Below are positions 22,506 through 30,374 of a stretch of 30,374 nucleotides of DNA, piece after piece. Numbering within the stretch: the first letter of the stretch is position 1; the number at the start of each line of letters is the position of its first letter. The notes beneath the pieces are model-generated. The model did not search any database and was not told the DNA's origin. It saw nothing but the letters and a program-made list of their open reading frames with translations. The position numbers and the translations under genes are program-made. This DNA comes from JBPOIC01 sp052034865 (GTDB taxonomy: Bacteria > UBA10199 > JADFYH01): assembly GCA_052034865.1 (NCBI GenBank), contig JBPOIC010000032.1:1-30374 (forward strand), in the 5' to 3' direction.

Positions 22506-23912
22506 ATGCCTCGTGAGGTAGACTGTCTGATTGTAGAAGACGACCCGCAGGTGGCCAGAAGTCTGGAGCGTCTTTGTCGTCAGAAGAATTATTCTTATAC
22601 GGTCGTGTCACGCGGAGAAGACGCTTTGCAGTTCATGAAGGAAAATCATGCTTCTGTTGTTTTGCTCGATCTTTATCTGCCCGATCTCGAAGGTTCCAAA
22701 ATTCTCAAATATACCCGTCAGTATCATCCTGAAGTGGAAGTGATCATTGCTACCGGACGGCCCAACATTAAAGAAGCGGTGGAGGTTTTGAAATTGGGCG
22801 CCTCAGATTATCTTGCCAAGCCCTTTCATTCCATCGATGAAGTAGGAACTGTTCTCAAAACAGCCCTTGAAAAAAATCTTCTTAAAAACAAATTAAAAAA
22901 CCTGGAATCCCAAAGTGACTTTTTAAAGGAAGAATATGGGTTTATTGGGCAATCCAAAGCAATCCAGCAAGTTTATGAAGTTTTGGAAGATGTCAGTCGC
23001 TCCACCGCTTCGGTTCTTATTCTGGGAGAATCCGGCACAGGAAAAGAGCTCATTGCTCGGGCTATTCACGCCTTAAGCCCTCGAAAATCCAAACCCTTTG
23101 TGGTGATCAATTGCAGCTCGCTTCCTGAACCCTTAATGGAGAGTGAACTGTTTGGTTTTGTCAAAGGAGCCTTTACGGGCGCGACCCAGGACCGCATCGG
23201 CCTTTTTGAAGAGGCAAACGGGGGGACTGTTTTTCTCGATGAGATTGGCGATGTTCCCGCTTCTATTCAGGTAAAGCTTTTAAGGGTTTTGCAGGAGCGT
23301 GAAATCCGCAGGGTTGGGGAAGAACAGGTGCGCAAGGTAGATGTGCGGATTTTGGCAGCAACCCACCGGGATCTGAAAGCCATGATTGAAGAGGGAAGCT
23401 TCCGGCAGGATCTCTATTACCGTCTGAATGTCATCAGTCTTCAGCTTCCCGCCTTGCGTGAGAGAAAAGAAGATGTTCCTTTGCTGGCAAATTATTTCCT
23501 TCAGAAACTGGGTAGGAAAATCGGAAAAAATGCGCGCACTCTTTCACTGGATGCCATGGAAGCCTTGCAAAATTACCCATGGCCTGGAAACGTGCGTGAG
23601 CTTGAAAATACTATTGAAAGATCCCTGGTTCTTTCGGAATCTCCAACCTTGCATGCCCGCGATCTACCTCCCAGATTTAACGGGGATGGGTTTTATTATT
23701 CCCATCAGGAAGAGACAGATCTTTTCCAGTTCACCTACCAGGAAGCCAAGAAAAAAGCCCTCGATCTGTTTCATAGCGCTTACCTGAAACACCTGCTGCG
23801 CCAATCCAATGGTAATCTTTCTATTGCCAGCACGAAGGCAGGAATGGACCGCAGTAATTTCAAAAAGATCGTAAAAAAATTTCGTATTGATACGGCTGAG
23901 TTTAAAGGATGA
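22506..23912 (+). CDS. Second NtrC-family sigma-54 response regulator
   Basis: The 468-residue product has a receiver domain (acceptor Asp55 in VVLLDLYLPDLEG), an AAA+ domain (Walker A GESGTGKE near 174-181, intact GAFTGA at 221-226, GTVFLDEIGD) and a C-terminal Fis-type helix-turn-helix (NLSIASTKAGMDRSNFKKIVKKF). AAGGAG lies 6 bases before the ATG. It starts 115 bases after the first regulator and has no kinase of its own beside it, so it may share the upstream kinase or take signal from elsewhere. The two regulators differ clearly in sequence and are not a recent duplication. A 16-base perfect palindrome (23915-23930) lies just after its stop codon. Confidence 0.92.
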   Translation: MPREVDCLIVEDDPQVARSLERLCRQKNYSYTVVSRGEDALQFMKENHASVVLLDLYLPDLEGSKILKYTRQYHPEVEVIIATGRPNIKEAVEVLKLGASDYLAKPFHSIDEVGTVLKTALEKNLLKNKLKNLESQSDFLKEEYGFIGQSKAIQQVYEVLEDVSRSTASVLILGESGTGKELIARAIHALSPRKSKPFVVINCSSLPEPLMESELFGFVKGAFTGATQDRIGLFEEANGGTVFLDEIGDVPASIQVKLLRVLQEREIRRVGEEQVRKVDVRILAATHRDLKAMIEEGSFRQDLYYRLNVISLQLPALRERKEDVPLLANYFLQKLGRKIGKNARTLSLDAMEALQNYPWPGNVRELENTIERSLVLSESPTLHARDLPPRFNGDGFYYSHQEETDLFQFTYQEAKKKALDLFHSAYLKHLLRQSNGNLSIASTKAGMDRSNFKKIVKKFRIDTAEFKG

Positions 23913-24029
23913 GAGGAATTTTAAAATTCCCAATCGATGTCCAAAGGAATTTTCTTTTTCTTCCAGAATCCTCTTTGAGGAGATGTATTTCTTTTGATCT
24001 TTTTGAATCGTCTTTATAGAAAAACTTTC

Positions 24030-24056
24030 GGAAGGAGAGGTTTTTTAATTCCTTCC
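24030..24056 (+). promoter_or_regulatory. Hairpin upstream of manC that buries a GGAAGGA sequence
   Basis: GGAAGGA (24030-24036) pairs with TCCTTCC (24050-24056) across a 13-base T-rich loop, 35 bases before the manC ATG. The purine arm looks like a ribosome site but no start codon lies at the right distance. TATAAC at 24063-24068 might be a -10 for a short, Shine-Dalgarno-free manC leader. The role is unproven. Confidence 0.3.
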
Positions 24057-24090
24057 ATCCTTTATAACGTCGGTATCTTTTCTTTCTTCT

Positions 24091-25176
24091 ATGGATTCAT
24101 CTCTTTATCCCCTCATTTTAGCCGGTGGCAGTGGAACACGTCTCTGGCCTCTGTCTCGTCAGGATTTTCCCAAGCAGTTTTTAAAAATCGGATCTCCCGA
24201 CTCTTTGGTTCGTGAAACGGTTTTAAGGCTGTTTCCTTTGATTTCCTGGGAATCGGTTCGAATCATCTGTGGGAAAAATCATGAAAAAATGATGCGCCAC
24301 GAGTTTCCGGAATTTCATCGAAATCAGTTTCTGCTCGAGCCTGTGGGCCGTAACACGGCAGCGGCGATTGCTTTGGCTGCATACCTTCTTTTGAAAAAAG
24401 ATCCTCAGGCCATCTTGTGGATTTTTCCAGCCGATCAGAAAATTTTAGAAAAAGATCATCCTGTGTTTCGGGAAACCCTGGAGGCAGGAACTCATCTGGT
24501 GCGTGAACGGGGCGGGTTTTTGACCTTGGGCGTTCAGCCGACTTTTCCGGCGACGGGATTTGGATACTTGCACCAGGGAGAAAAAATTCAGGAAGGATCT
24601 CATCCTGTTTATCGTTTGAAGGAGTTTCGTGAAAAACCCGATTTCGAAACGGCCGAGCGTTATCTTCAATCGGGAGAATATTTCTGGAACAGCGGGATGT
24701 TTCTCTGGAAAGCCTCCGATTTCTGGAAGGCCTACGAGACGTATCTTCCGGAAGATGCACGCCTCATGCAACAGCTTCCCGATTCTCCGGATGCTTCTGA
24801 TTGGGAAGAAAAGATCCATTTGATTTATCCACGACTCACCTCGATATCAGTGGATTATGCCATTTTGGAAAAATCTCCTGAGGTTTACATGATCCCCGCG
24901 CGCTTTGCCTGGGATGATGTGGGTTCTTTAAAATCCATTTTTCGCTATTTTCCCCAGGAGGGCGATCAGAATGCAGTCGAAGGAAATGCCGTTACCCTCG
25001 ATGCCCATCACAATCTCATCCTTTCCGATGAAGGCGTCGTTGCCTGTCTGGGGGTTGAGAATCTCGTGATTATCCGAAATAAAGATGCAGTTTTGATTTT
25101 GCCTCAGGACAGAAGTGAAGAAGTAAAACGTCTTCTGGAAGAAATGAAGAACCAGGGATTGAATAAAGTTCTCTAA
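24091..25176 (+). CDS. manC: Mannose-1-phosphate guanylyltransferase (GDP-mannose pyrophosphorylase)
   Basis: The enzyme makes GDP-mannose from mannose-1-phosphate and GTP, feeding surface polysaccharide synthesis. The 361-residue product carries AGGSGTRLWPLSR (11-23), EPVGRNTAAAIALAA (83-97), FPADQ (112-116), EKP (181-183) and WNSGMF (199-204), the pyrophosphorylase set. It ends at the length of the single-function enzyme and lacks the C-terminal phosphomannose isomerase cupin found in bifunctional ManC/AlgA. No Shine-Dalgarno precedes the ATG, and no better start is in frame nearby. folC follows by 85 bases. Confidence 0.93.
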   Translation: MDSSLYPLILAGGSGTRLWPLSRQDFPKQFLKIGSPDSLVRETVLRLFPLISWESVRIICGKNHEKMMRHEFPEFHRNQFLLEPVGRNTAAAIALAAYLLLKKDPQAILWIFPADQKILEKDHPVFRETLEAGTHLVRERGGFLTLGVQPTFPATGFGYLHQGEKIQEGSHPVYRLKEFREKPDFETAERYLQSGEYFWNSGMFLWKASDFWKAYETYLPEDARLMQQLPDSPDASDWEEKIHLIYPRLTSISVDYAILEKSPEVYMIPARFAWDDVGSLKSIFRYFPQEGDQNAVEGNAVTLDAHHNLILSDEGVVACLGVENLVIIRNKDAVLILPQDRSEEVKRLLEEMKNQGLNKVL

Positions 25177-25261
25177 GAGCCTGAAACCGGAAGAGCTTAT
25201 AATTTTTTGGCAGGTTCCAAGTCAGGTTTGATTTTCAAAACTCTTAATTCTTTTTTGGCCT

Positions 25262-26566
25262 ATGACTTCACTATTAGACCAACTGATTGCTTTTTCGCAG
25301 GCGGAATGGCACGGGATGAAGCTGGGACTTGAGAAAGTCAGCCAGGCTTGTGAAATTCTGGGTCATCCTGAGCGCTCCTATAAATCCATTCACATCGCAG
25401 GTACAAATGGAAAAGGATCTGTTGCCGCCCTTCTTCATTCCATCCTTTCAAAAGCGGGCTACAAGGTCGGGCTTTATACTTCTCCACATCTGCTTTGTTT
25501 AAATGAGCGCATCAAGGTTGGAGATCGGCAAATTTCCAATGAAGAACTGGAAGGGCTGCTGGAGGAACTTAAAAATAGAAACCTGTTGGGGAAGCTGGAA
25601 TCTTTTCCTGCCAACTCTGCCGATGCCGTGAAGCCGCCATTTCCATCCCATTTCAGTTTTTTCGAAATTTGTACCCTGCTGGCTTTTTTATTTTTTGAGA
25701 AAAATCAGGTCGATTGGGCCATTATTGAGGTAGGGCTCGGTGGGCGCCTGGATGCGACGAATGTGATTGTACCTGAGGTTTCCATCCTTACTGAAATCAG
25801 TCACGATCACATGGAAATTTTAGGATATAGTTTGGAAGAAATAGCGGCTGAGAAGGCCGGAATCATCAAGAATAATATTCCCGTAGTTTGTGGAGCTCGC
25901 GCAGGTCTTGCACGCAAAATCATCCATCAAACCGCCATTCAGCGACAAGCCCCCTTTTACCCGGTTCTTCCGCCTGAAACCCACTCAGACAATTCCTTCG
26001 ACTGGAATTCTTTCACTCATCTCAAGGTTGGCTTGCAGGGAGTACATCAGGTCTGGAATGCGGCCACGGCTCTCACGGCCTTGGGGCTTATTTTTAAAGA
26101 TGGCGTGAAAGGCATGAAGGAAGATCTGTTGCGTGAAGGGTTGGAATCGGTTCAATGGCCCGGGCGCATGGAGTGGATCCAGAAAAATCCTCCTATTTTG
26201 ATCGATGGAGCCCATAATCCTTCGGGAGTTCAGAGTCTGGTGGAATCTTTGCGATCGCCCTCGTTTTCTTCTGTTAAAAAATGGAAGGTGCTATTTGGAG
26301 CTGTGCGTGGAAAAGAAGTGAGTACCATGCTCGAGTCTCTCGAAGAAATTGCTTCGAGCTTTGTTTTTTGCAGACTTCAAAACCCCAGATCGGTCGCGCC
26401 TCAGTGGCTTCAGGATTTTATTCCCGAAACAATCCCAACCTCGGCTGTCCAGAGCCTCTCCGAAGCCTATCCAGATTTAATCGATCAGTTGGAGCCTGAA
26501 GAAGGATTGCTTATCACGGGCTCGCTGTATCTGGTGGGCGAGCTCAAGGCTTTGATAAAAAAATAA
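25262..26566 (+). CDS. folC: Bifunctional dihydrofolate synthase / folylpolyglutamate synthase
   Basis: This Mur-ligase-type enzyme joins glutamate to dihydropteroate and to folates. The 434-residue product has the P-loop IAGTNGKGSVAALLHS (GTNGKGS at 47-53), YTSPHL (72-77), the family block SHDHMEILGYSLEEIAAEKAGIIK, and ILIDGAHNPSG in the C-terminal part. Length is normal. The ATG at 25262 has no clear ribosome site. It precedes hemB by 23 bases, probably in one transcript. Whether it performs both activities cannot be read from sequence. Confidence 0.93.
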   Translation: MTSLLDQLIAFSQAEWHGMKLGLEKVSQACEILGHPERSYKSIHIAGTNGKGSVAALLHSILSKAGYKVGLYTSPHLLCLNERIKVGDRQISNEELEGLLEELKNRNLLGKLESFPANSADAVKPPFPSHFSFFEICTLLAFLFFEKNQVDWAIIEVGLGGRLDATNVIVPEVSILTEISHDHMEILGYSLEEIAAEKAGIIKNNIPVVCGARAGLARKIIHQTAIQRQAPFYPVLPPETHSDNSFDWNSFTHLKVGLQGVHQVWNAATALTALGLIFKDGVKGMKEDLLREGLESVQWPGRMEWIQKNPPILIDGAHNPSGVQSLVESLRSPSFSSVKKWKVLFGAVRGKEVSTMLESLEEIASSFVFCRLQNPRSVAPQWLQDFIPETIPTSAVQSLSEAYPDLIDQLEPEEGLLITGSLYLVGELKALIKK

Positions 26567-26589
26567 ATTATTCAGAAACGAGGCCTCTC

Positions 26590-27570
26590 ATGTTTCCCAT
26601 CCATCGTCCCAGGCGACTGCGCGAAAATCCCGTCATTCGATCTTTGGTTCGTGAAACCCAAATTTCAGCAGAAGATTTTATTTATCCTTTGTTTGTAACC
26701 CACGGGAAAAAAATAAAAAAACCAATCGAATCGATGCCGGGTACTTTTCAGCTTTCTGTCGATCAACTCGCTGAAGAAGCGAGAGAGCTTAAGTCGTTGG
26801 GGATTCCAGGAGTTATTCTTTTTGGTATTCCCGAATCCAAAGATGCCTTGGGCTCACACGCCTATTCCTCCCAAAATCCCATCTCCCAGGCGATCGATGT
26901 GCTCAAAAAAACTCATCCCGATCTTTTGGTCATGATTGATATCTGTCTTTGCGAATACACCGACCACGGACATTGTGGAATTGTACATCAGGAGGGAGTC
27001 CCTCGAATCCATAATGATGCGACCCTGGAGCTTTTATCCAAAATGGCCGGTTTTTTCGCGCGTGCGGGCGCCGATGTGATTGCTCCGTCGGATATGATGG
27101 ATGGGCGGGTTCAGGCCATTCGTGACGAGCTCGATGCGGCGGGCTACCGCGAAATTCCCATCCTATCCTATGCTGTAAAATATGCCTCGGGTTTCTACGG
27201 ACCCTTCCGAGAAGCTGCTGAGTCAGCACCAAAATTTGGGGACCGGTCCTCCTATCAGATGGATCCAGCCAATTTAAGAGAGGCCTTGAGAGAAGCGACC
27301 GCCGATCTTGAAGAAGGGGCTGATATCTTAATGGTCAAGCCGGCGATGCCCTGTCTGGATGTCATTAAAATGTTGCGGGATCATTTTTCAGTTCCACTGG
27401 CTGCCTATCAGGTGAGTGGAGAATATGCGATGATCAAGGCAGCAGCTCAGAAAGGTTGGTTGGATGAAAAGCGCGTGGTACTCGAAAGTCTTCTTTCGAT
27501 CAAGCGGGCTGGCGCTGATTTTATGATTACGTACTTCGCAAAAGAAGCTGCAAAATGGCTTTTGAAATAA
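26590..27570 (+). CDS. hemB: Delta-aminolevulinic acid dehydratase (porphobilinogen synthase)
   Basis: The enzyme condenses two 5-aminolevulinate molecules to porphobilinogen in haem synthesis. The 326-residue product carries the Schiff-base lysines Lys197 (ILSYAVKYAS) and Lys250 (DILMVKPA). Its metal site is DICLCEYTDHGHCG with Cys119, Cys121 and Cys129, the zinc-type triplet rather than the magnesium-type Asp version. GAGG lies 6 bases before the ATG. Length and order are normal, and it is likely co-transcribed with folC. Confidence 0.96.
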   Translation: MFPIHRPRRLRENPVIRSLVRETQISAEDFIYPLFVTHGKKIKKPIESMPGTFQLSVDQLAEEARELKSLGIPGVILFGIPESKDALGSHAYSSQNPISQAIDVLKKTHPDLLVMIDICLCEYTDHGHCGIVHQEGVPRIHNDATLELLSKMAGFFARAGADVIAPSDMMDGRVQAIRDELDAAGYREIPILSYAVKYASGFYGPFREAAESAPKFGDRSSYQMDPANLREALREATADLEEGADILMVKPAMPCLDVIKMLRDHFSVPLAAYQVSGEYAMIKAAAQKGWLDEKRVVLESLLSIKRAGADFMITYFAKEAAKWLLK

Positions 27571-27740
27571 AGGGTTTGTAATTTGAAGTGGATGTTTTAG
27601 ATGTGTGTTTTTTTAAAGAATTTCTCTCTTAGAATTTTCGCAACTTGGCTTCATGTTCAAGACGATAAGTCAGTTAGATAGAAGATCGCCTTTTTGGCTA
27701 CCCTGTCAGAATATTCAAATCAGAAGAATCAATATAACTT

Positions 27741-28838
27741 ATGGCCGAATCCAGTCAGGAAAAAACAGAACAGGCGACACCGAAAAGACTTCGGGAGGCT
27801 CGAAAAAAAGGGCAGGTCCCCAAGAGTAAAGATCTGGAAACGATCTTTGTGATGATCGCCTTTTTTGCCGCTCTTTGCGTAAGCATGGGGTTTATGGGTA
27901 CCGAGCTTAAAAACCTCATGAAGATGGTTTTTGAAGAGGTGGCAAAACCCGAAATTGATGGGACGATCATGCTCAAGCTGGGGAAGGCCTCCTTGTATAC
28001 CATGGCCAAGGTTTGTGCTCCGGCCATGATTGCCGGCTTTCTGGTCGCCCTGATTGTCGGGTATCTTCAGGTAGGTCCTGTTTTTTCTCTTGAGACCTTA
28101 AAACCTCAGGGTCAAAAGCTCAATCCGATCGAGGGGATCAAGAACATGTTCAAGACCCTCACCTTTATTGAGCTCATCAAAAACATCATTAAAATCAGTT
28201 TTATTTTTTACATAGCCTATCAGGTACTTTACGGAAACCTGGAGACTGTGTTGCGCACCGCTCAGGTTTCTGTGCCCGAAACCGCTGTCGTGGCAGGGGA
28301 GCTTATCTTCAAGATCGTTTTGCGGGTGCTTTTGCTTTTTGTGGCGATCTCGATTGCCGATTTCATGATCCAGCGCTGGCAGTTCATGAAACAGATGCGT
28401 ATGAGTAAAGATGATGTGAAACGCGAGTATAAGCAGGATGAAGGAGACCCGCACATTAAAGGTCACCGAAAAGCCTTGCACCGCGAGATGGTGTTTAGTG
28501 ATACGCAACGGCAGGTTAAAACGGCGGATGCCGTGGTGACCAATCCCACTCACGTGGCGGTGGCGATCAAATACGACCGGGAAACGGGCAACGCCCCAGA
28601 GATAGTCGCGAAGGGGCAGCGTTTAATTGCAGAAAATATCAAAAAAATTGCCGAAGAAAATGGTGTGCCAGTCATGCGCAATGTCGCGCTGGCATGGTCG
28701 TTGTTAGAATTGGAAGTGGGAGAAGAAATTCCGGAAGAGTTGTACTCGGCTGTCGCTGAAATATTAGCGGTTGTTTATAAAATGAAACAAAATCAGGGGA
28801 GGCTTCGTTCGGCCCAGGAGAAGATTAATTATGCCTGA
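27741..28838 (+). CDS. sctU: Type III export apparatus switch protein (SctU/FlhB family)
   Basis: This inner-membrane protein of flagellar or injectisome type III systems switches substrate class after self-cleavage. The 365-residue product starts EKTEQATPKRLREARKKGQVPKSKDL, has four hydrophobic segments (about 35-54, 90-112, 145-165 and 186-210) and a cytoplasmic domain with the autocleavage motif NPTH at 268-271. GDPHIKGHRKALHREM and GVPVMRNVALA resemble injectisome SctU more than FlhB, but this was judged by eye. No other export component lies in the window, so the gene is an orphan here. The ATG has a poor ribosome site. It is followed 30 bases later by a small secreted protein gene. Confidence 0.85.
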   Translation: MAESSQEKTEQATPKRLREARKKGQVPKSKDLETIFVMIAFFAALCVSMGFMGTELKNLMKMVFEEVAKPEIDGTIMLKLGKASLYTMAKVCAPAMIAGFLVALIVGYLQVGPVFSLETLKPQGQKLNPIEGIKNMFKTLTFIELIKNIIKISFIFYIAYQVLYGNLETVLRTAQVSVPETAVVAGELIFKIVLRVLLLFVAISIADFMIQRWQFMKQMRMSKDDVKREYKQDEGDPHIKGHRKALHREMVFSDTQRQVKTADAVVTNPTHVAVAIKYDRETGNAPEIVAKGQRLIAENIKKIAEENGVPVMRNVALAWSLLELEVGEEIPEELYSAVAEILAVVYKMKQNQGRLRSAQEKINYA

Positions 28839-28868
28839 GAAAGTCAGGCTTCAACTCAGGGAAAATTT

Positions 28869-29108
28869 ATGAAAAACAAAATTAAAGACCTCCTTATTCC
28901 AGTATTTTTTCTTTCTACCGTTCTTCTCTCTCCTGTTTTCGCTGCGGATTCTACCCTCGATCCTAAAGCTAACCCTCCTCCTGCTCAAAAAACCTCAAAA
29001 TGCGAAAAGTGCTATCGTAATCCTGAAGATGGCAAAATCAAGTGCGATCCTGTGCCATGCTCCGGAGAAATCCCGCCGGCCAAAGATAATAAGCCTGTGC
29101 AAAAATAG
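28869..29108 (+). CDS. Small secreted four-cysteine protein
   Basis: The 79-residue product has a signal peptide (MKNKIKDLLIPVFFLSTVLLSPVFA, cut near 25). The mature part of about 54 residues is rich in Pro and Lys, with cysteines 45, 48, 59 and 64: KCEKC then KCDPVPC. Four cysteines could form two disulphides or bind a metal. No family is recognised. AGGGA lies 7 bases before the ATG. It follows the SctU/FlhB gene by 30 bases and is ended by a strong terminator, so the two probably share a transcript. Confidence 0.72.
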   Translation: MKNKIKDLLIPVFFLSTVLLSPVFAADSTLDPKANPPPAQKTSKCEKCYRNPEDGKIKCDPVPCSGEIPPAKDNKPVQK

Positions 29109-29127
29109 ATCTATTTGCTCACTATTT

Positions 29128-29162
29128 AAAATCCCTTTCGCAACCCGAAGGGGATTTTTTTT
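29128..29162 (+). terminator. Strong intrinsic terminator after the small secreted protein gene
   Basis: A 12-bp stem (29129-29140 with 29146-29157, one G-T pair) with loop CAACC leads into a run of eight T (29155-29162). It ends the sctU-small protein transcript. Confidence 0.88.
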
Positions 29163-29298
29163 GTATGTAGGATGGATATCCCATCTGTTTTCAGTCTTCT
29201 GAATTCTATCCCTTCTTCACCCAACATCTGACGCGCTCGCCCTTGCTTAATAGGTCGGTATTGCCTACTTTCAAACTATACAAACCCTTACAATTCTC

Positions 29299-29313
29299 TG
29301 CTGCATTGCAGCA
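29299..29313. repeat. Inverted repeat TGCTGCA-T-TGCAGCA, operator-like
   Basis: A perfect 7-bp inverted repeat with a single-base spacer lies 134 bases before the ATG at 29447. It is followed by an A-rich stretch with two GCAAA-type words. The form suits a dimeric DNA-binding protein; no regulator can be named. Confidence 0.3.
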
Positions 29314-29446
29314 CAAAAAAAGTGCAAAAAAGCAAATGTCTTCAAAATGTTAAGCAACAATTTGAGAGGTTTGCCGAGAATAATATCAGAAGGGGAAAAA
29401 ATCCTTCAAAAGTGAATGTGCGGAATAATCACAAAAGGAGAAGGTT

Positions 29447-30374
29447 ATGGCATCTGGTATTAAACTTCCTGCAATGACGGCAGCACTAGTCTTGGGAACT
29501 CCCTTGATGGCGCTTACGCTCGACCAGATGAAGGAAAAAGTGCCGGTTTTTGAAGGCTTGATTCAGCGCAGTAATGAAAAGATTCACGGATGGCAGGCTG
29601 AGCTCTCGAAGCTCCCTCCGCAAAGTAATCGTGAAAAACCAGAAGTTACCAAGAAAAGAAATCAGCTCACAAAAGATATCGATGCAGAGAATAGGTCGAA
29701 GGCGTTTTTTGAAAGTGAGTTGGAAAAACTAAAAGAAGAGATTGATAAAAAGGCTACAGAATCGATTCCAAAAGATCCCACCCCAGCGCCTGCACCCGTT
29801 CCTCTAAAAAATCCTGATACAATGACCCCTGAAGAGTTGAGGGCGGCTTTTCAAGAAAATGAACAAGCTCGAAACGCAGCGGAAGGCCAGGTTCTTTTAG
29901 CCCAACGAAAATTATATCGTTTAGGGATCCAGGGAGGAATGATTGCTAAGGGGCTCGGAACGACTCCAAAACCCCCCAGTTGTCTGCCAGGAGCAAAAGC
30001 TCGCAAACAAGATGGTGGTAATTTTTGTGCTGAGCCAAGAAACGGTTTTGTTCCCCTGGCAGTGTCTATGGACGCTCGGGTGGGAGAGGCTAATTTTAAT
30101 CCTGTAGTCTCTTTGGTCGGAGGGGAAAGATTTTTGCTCCCTTCAGCGCCATACGCATGGAATTTAGGTGCTGGATTTTCTTTTGCCGTGAATGACATCC
30201 CTTTCAAGGTTGGAGCTCGGGCAGGAAAGGCAGATCCGGTAGGAAATATTCCTTCTTTTGTAAATGTGGGTCTTGAGCTGATGTTTGCAAACTATGAAGG
30301 TTATACCTCTCTGATGGGTGGGGCGCGAGGTGGAGATGGATTTTATCTGGGCGCTGGTGGATCGGGAGAGCTTG
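29447..30374 (+). CDS. Exported coiled-coil / beta-barrel-like protein, 3' end outside window
   Basis: An ATG with AAAAGGAGAAGG just upstream opens a frame of 309 codons that runs off the window end without a stop. The product starts MASGIKLPAMTAALVLGTPLMA, which looks like a signal peptide. Residues about 28-105 are charged and probably coiled-coil (with KLKEEIDKKATES near the end), then a Pro-rich linker (PKDPTPAPAPVP). A second charged helix follows. The last 90 or so residues are Gly-rich with alternating hydrophobic strands (WNLGAGFSFAV, FVNVGLELMFANYEGY, FYLGAGGSGE), like the start of an outer-membrane barrel. No family is recognised. Two cysteines lie in PSCLPGA and NFCAEP. Confidence 0.75.
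   Translation, partial: MASGIKLPAMTAALVLGTPLMALTLDQMKEKVPVFEGLIQRSNEKIHGWQAELSKLPPQSNREKPEVTKKRNQLTKDIDAENRSKAFFESELEKLKEEIDKKATESIPKDPTPAPAPVPLKNPDTMTPEELRAAFQENEQARNAAEGQVLLAQRKLYRLGIQGGMIAKGLGTTPKPPSCLPGAKARKQDGGNFCAEPRNGFVPLAVSMDARVGEANFNPVVSLVGGERFLLPSAPYAWNLGAGFSFAVNDIPFKVGARAGKADPVGNIPSFVNVGLELMFANYEGYTSLMGGARGGDGFYLGAGGSGEL

Larger units (their letters stand above)
29109..29446. other. 338-base intergenic region before the last gene
   Basis: It holds the terminator at 29128-29162 and an inverted repeat at 29299-29313, with an A-rich tract after it. No gene is seen on either strand. The promoter of the gene at 29447 should be here but is not clear; TAATAT at about 29383 lacks a -35 at normal spacing. 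Confidence 0.6.

Noticed and set aside
24263..24819. Long minus-strand frames inside manC (165 and 124 codons)
   Set aside because: They are antisense shadows of a gene with all family motifs and have no family resemblance themselves.
29851..30207. 118-codon minus-strand frame inside the last gene
   Set aside because: The + strand frame has a strong ribosome site, signal peptide and 309 open codons; the minus frame has low-complexity composition.

Overview
The window is bacterial chromosome from a Gram-negative organism. Evidence is a set of outer-membrane-type beta-barrels with Sec signal peptides, a lipoprotein, a type III export apparatus protein and NtrC-type sigma-54 activators. Base composition looks moderate (high-40s percent GC by eye, not counted). 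Gene content is compatible with a deltaproteobacterial or related lineage, but no rRNA or marker gene settles the taxonomy. None of the three tRNA genes encodes its own CCA end.

Layout. 1-720: the 3' end of a phage-type tyrosine recombinase runs into the 3' side of a tRNA-Arg gene, followed by tRNA-Lys and tRNA-Leu. 858-6503 (minus strand): a tight four-gene sugar operon, read as glycosyltransferase, GH1/RmlD-like fusion, UDP-galactopyranose mutase (glf), UDP-glucose 4-epimerase (galE). A cytoplasmic-looking GH2 glycosidase (6753-8579) diverges from it. 8580-9156 is largely non-coding, with one doubtful small ORF. 9157-11395: xerD, a DUF486 membrane protein, an OsmC-family protein and a Nudix hydrolase. 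11429-15539: a secreted HEFGH metallopeptidase-like protein divergent from a lipoprotein whose gene has a near-perfect sigma-54 promoter. 15672-19451 (minus strand): purM, purN, a small outer-membrane barrel and an FAD-oxidoreductase-like protein in one apparent operon. 19804-23912: a PAS histidine kinase and two NtrC-family regulators. 24091-27570: manC, folC, hemB. 27741-30374: a type III export switch protein (SctU/FlhB family), a small secreted four-cysteine protein, a strong terminator, and a surface-type protein that runs off the window end.

How the genes fit together. GalE and Glf would give UDP-Gal and then UDP-Galf, the donor for a galactofuranose glycan. The upstream glycosyltransferase and the fused GH1/reductase protein probably act in the same pathway, and the divergent GH2 enzyme may also. 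ManC supplies GDP-mannose. The two sigma-54 activators encoded in the window are natural, though untested, candidates for driving the sigma-54 promoter at 13809-13824. The least explained parts are the GH1-RmlD fusion in the glf operon, the sigma-54-controlled lipoprotein facing the metallopeptidase, and the barrel/oxidoreductase pair attached to purMN.
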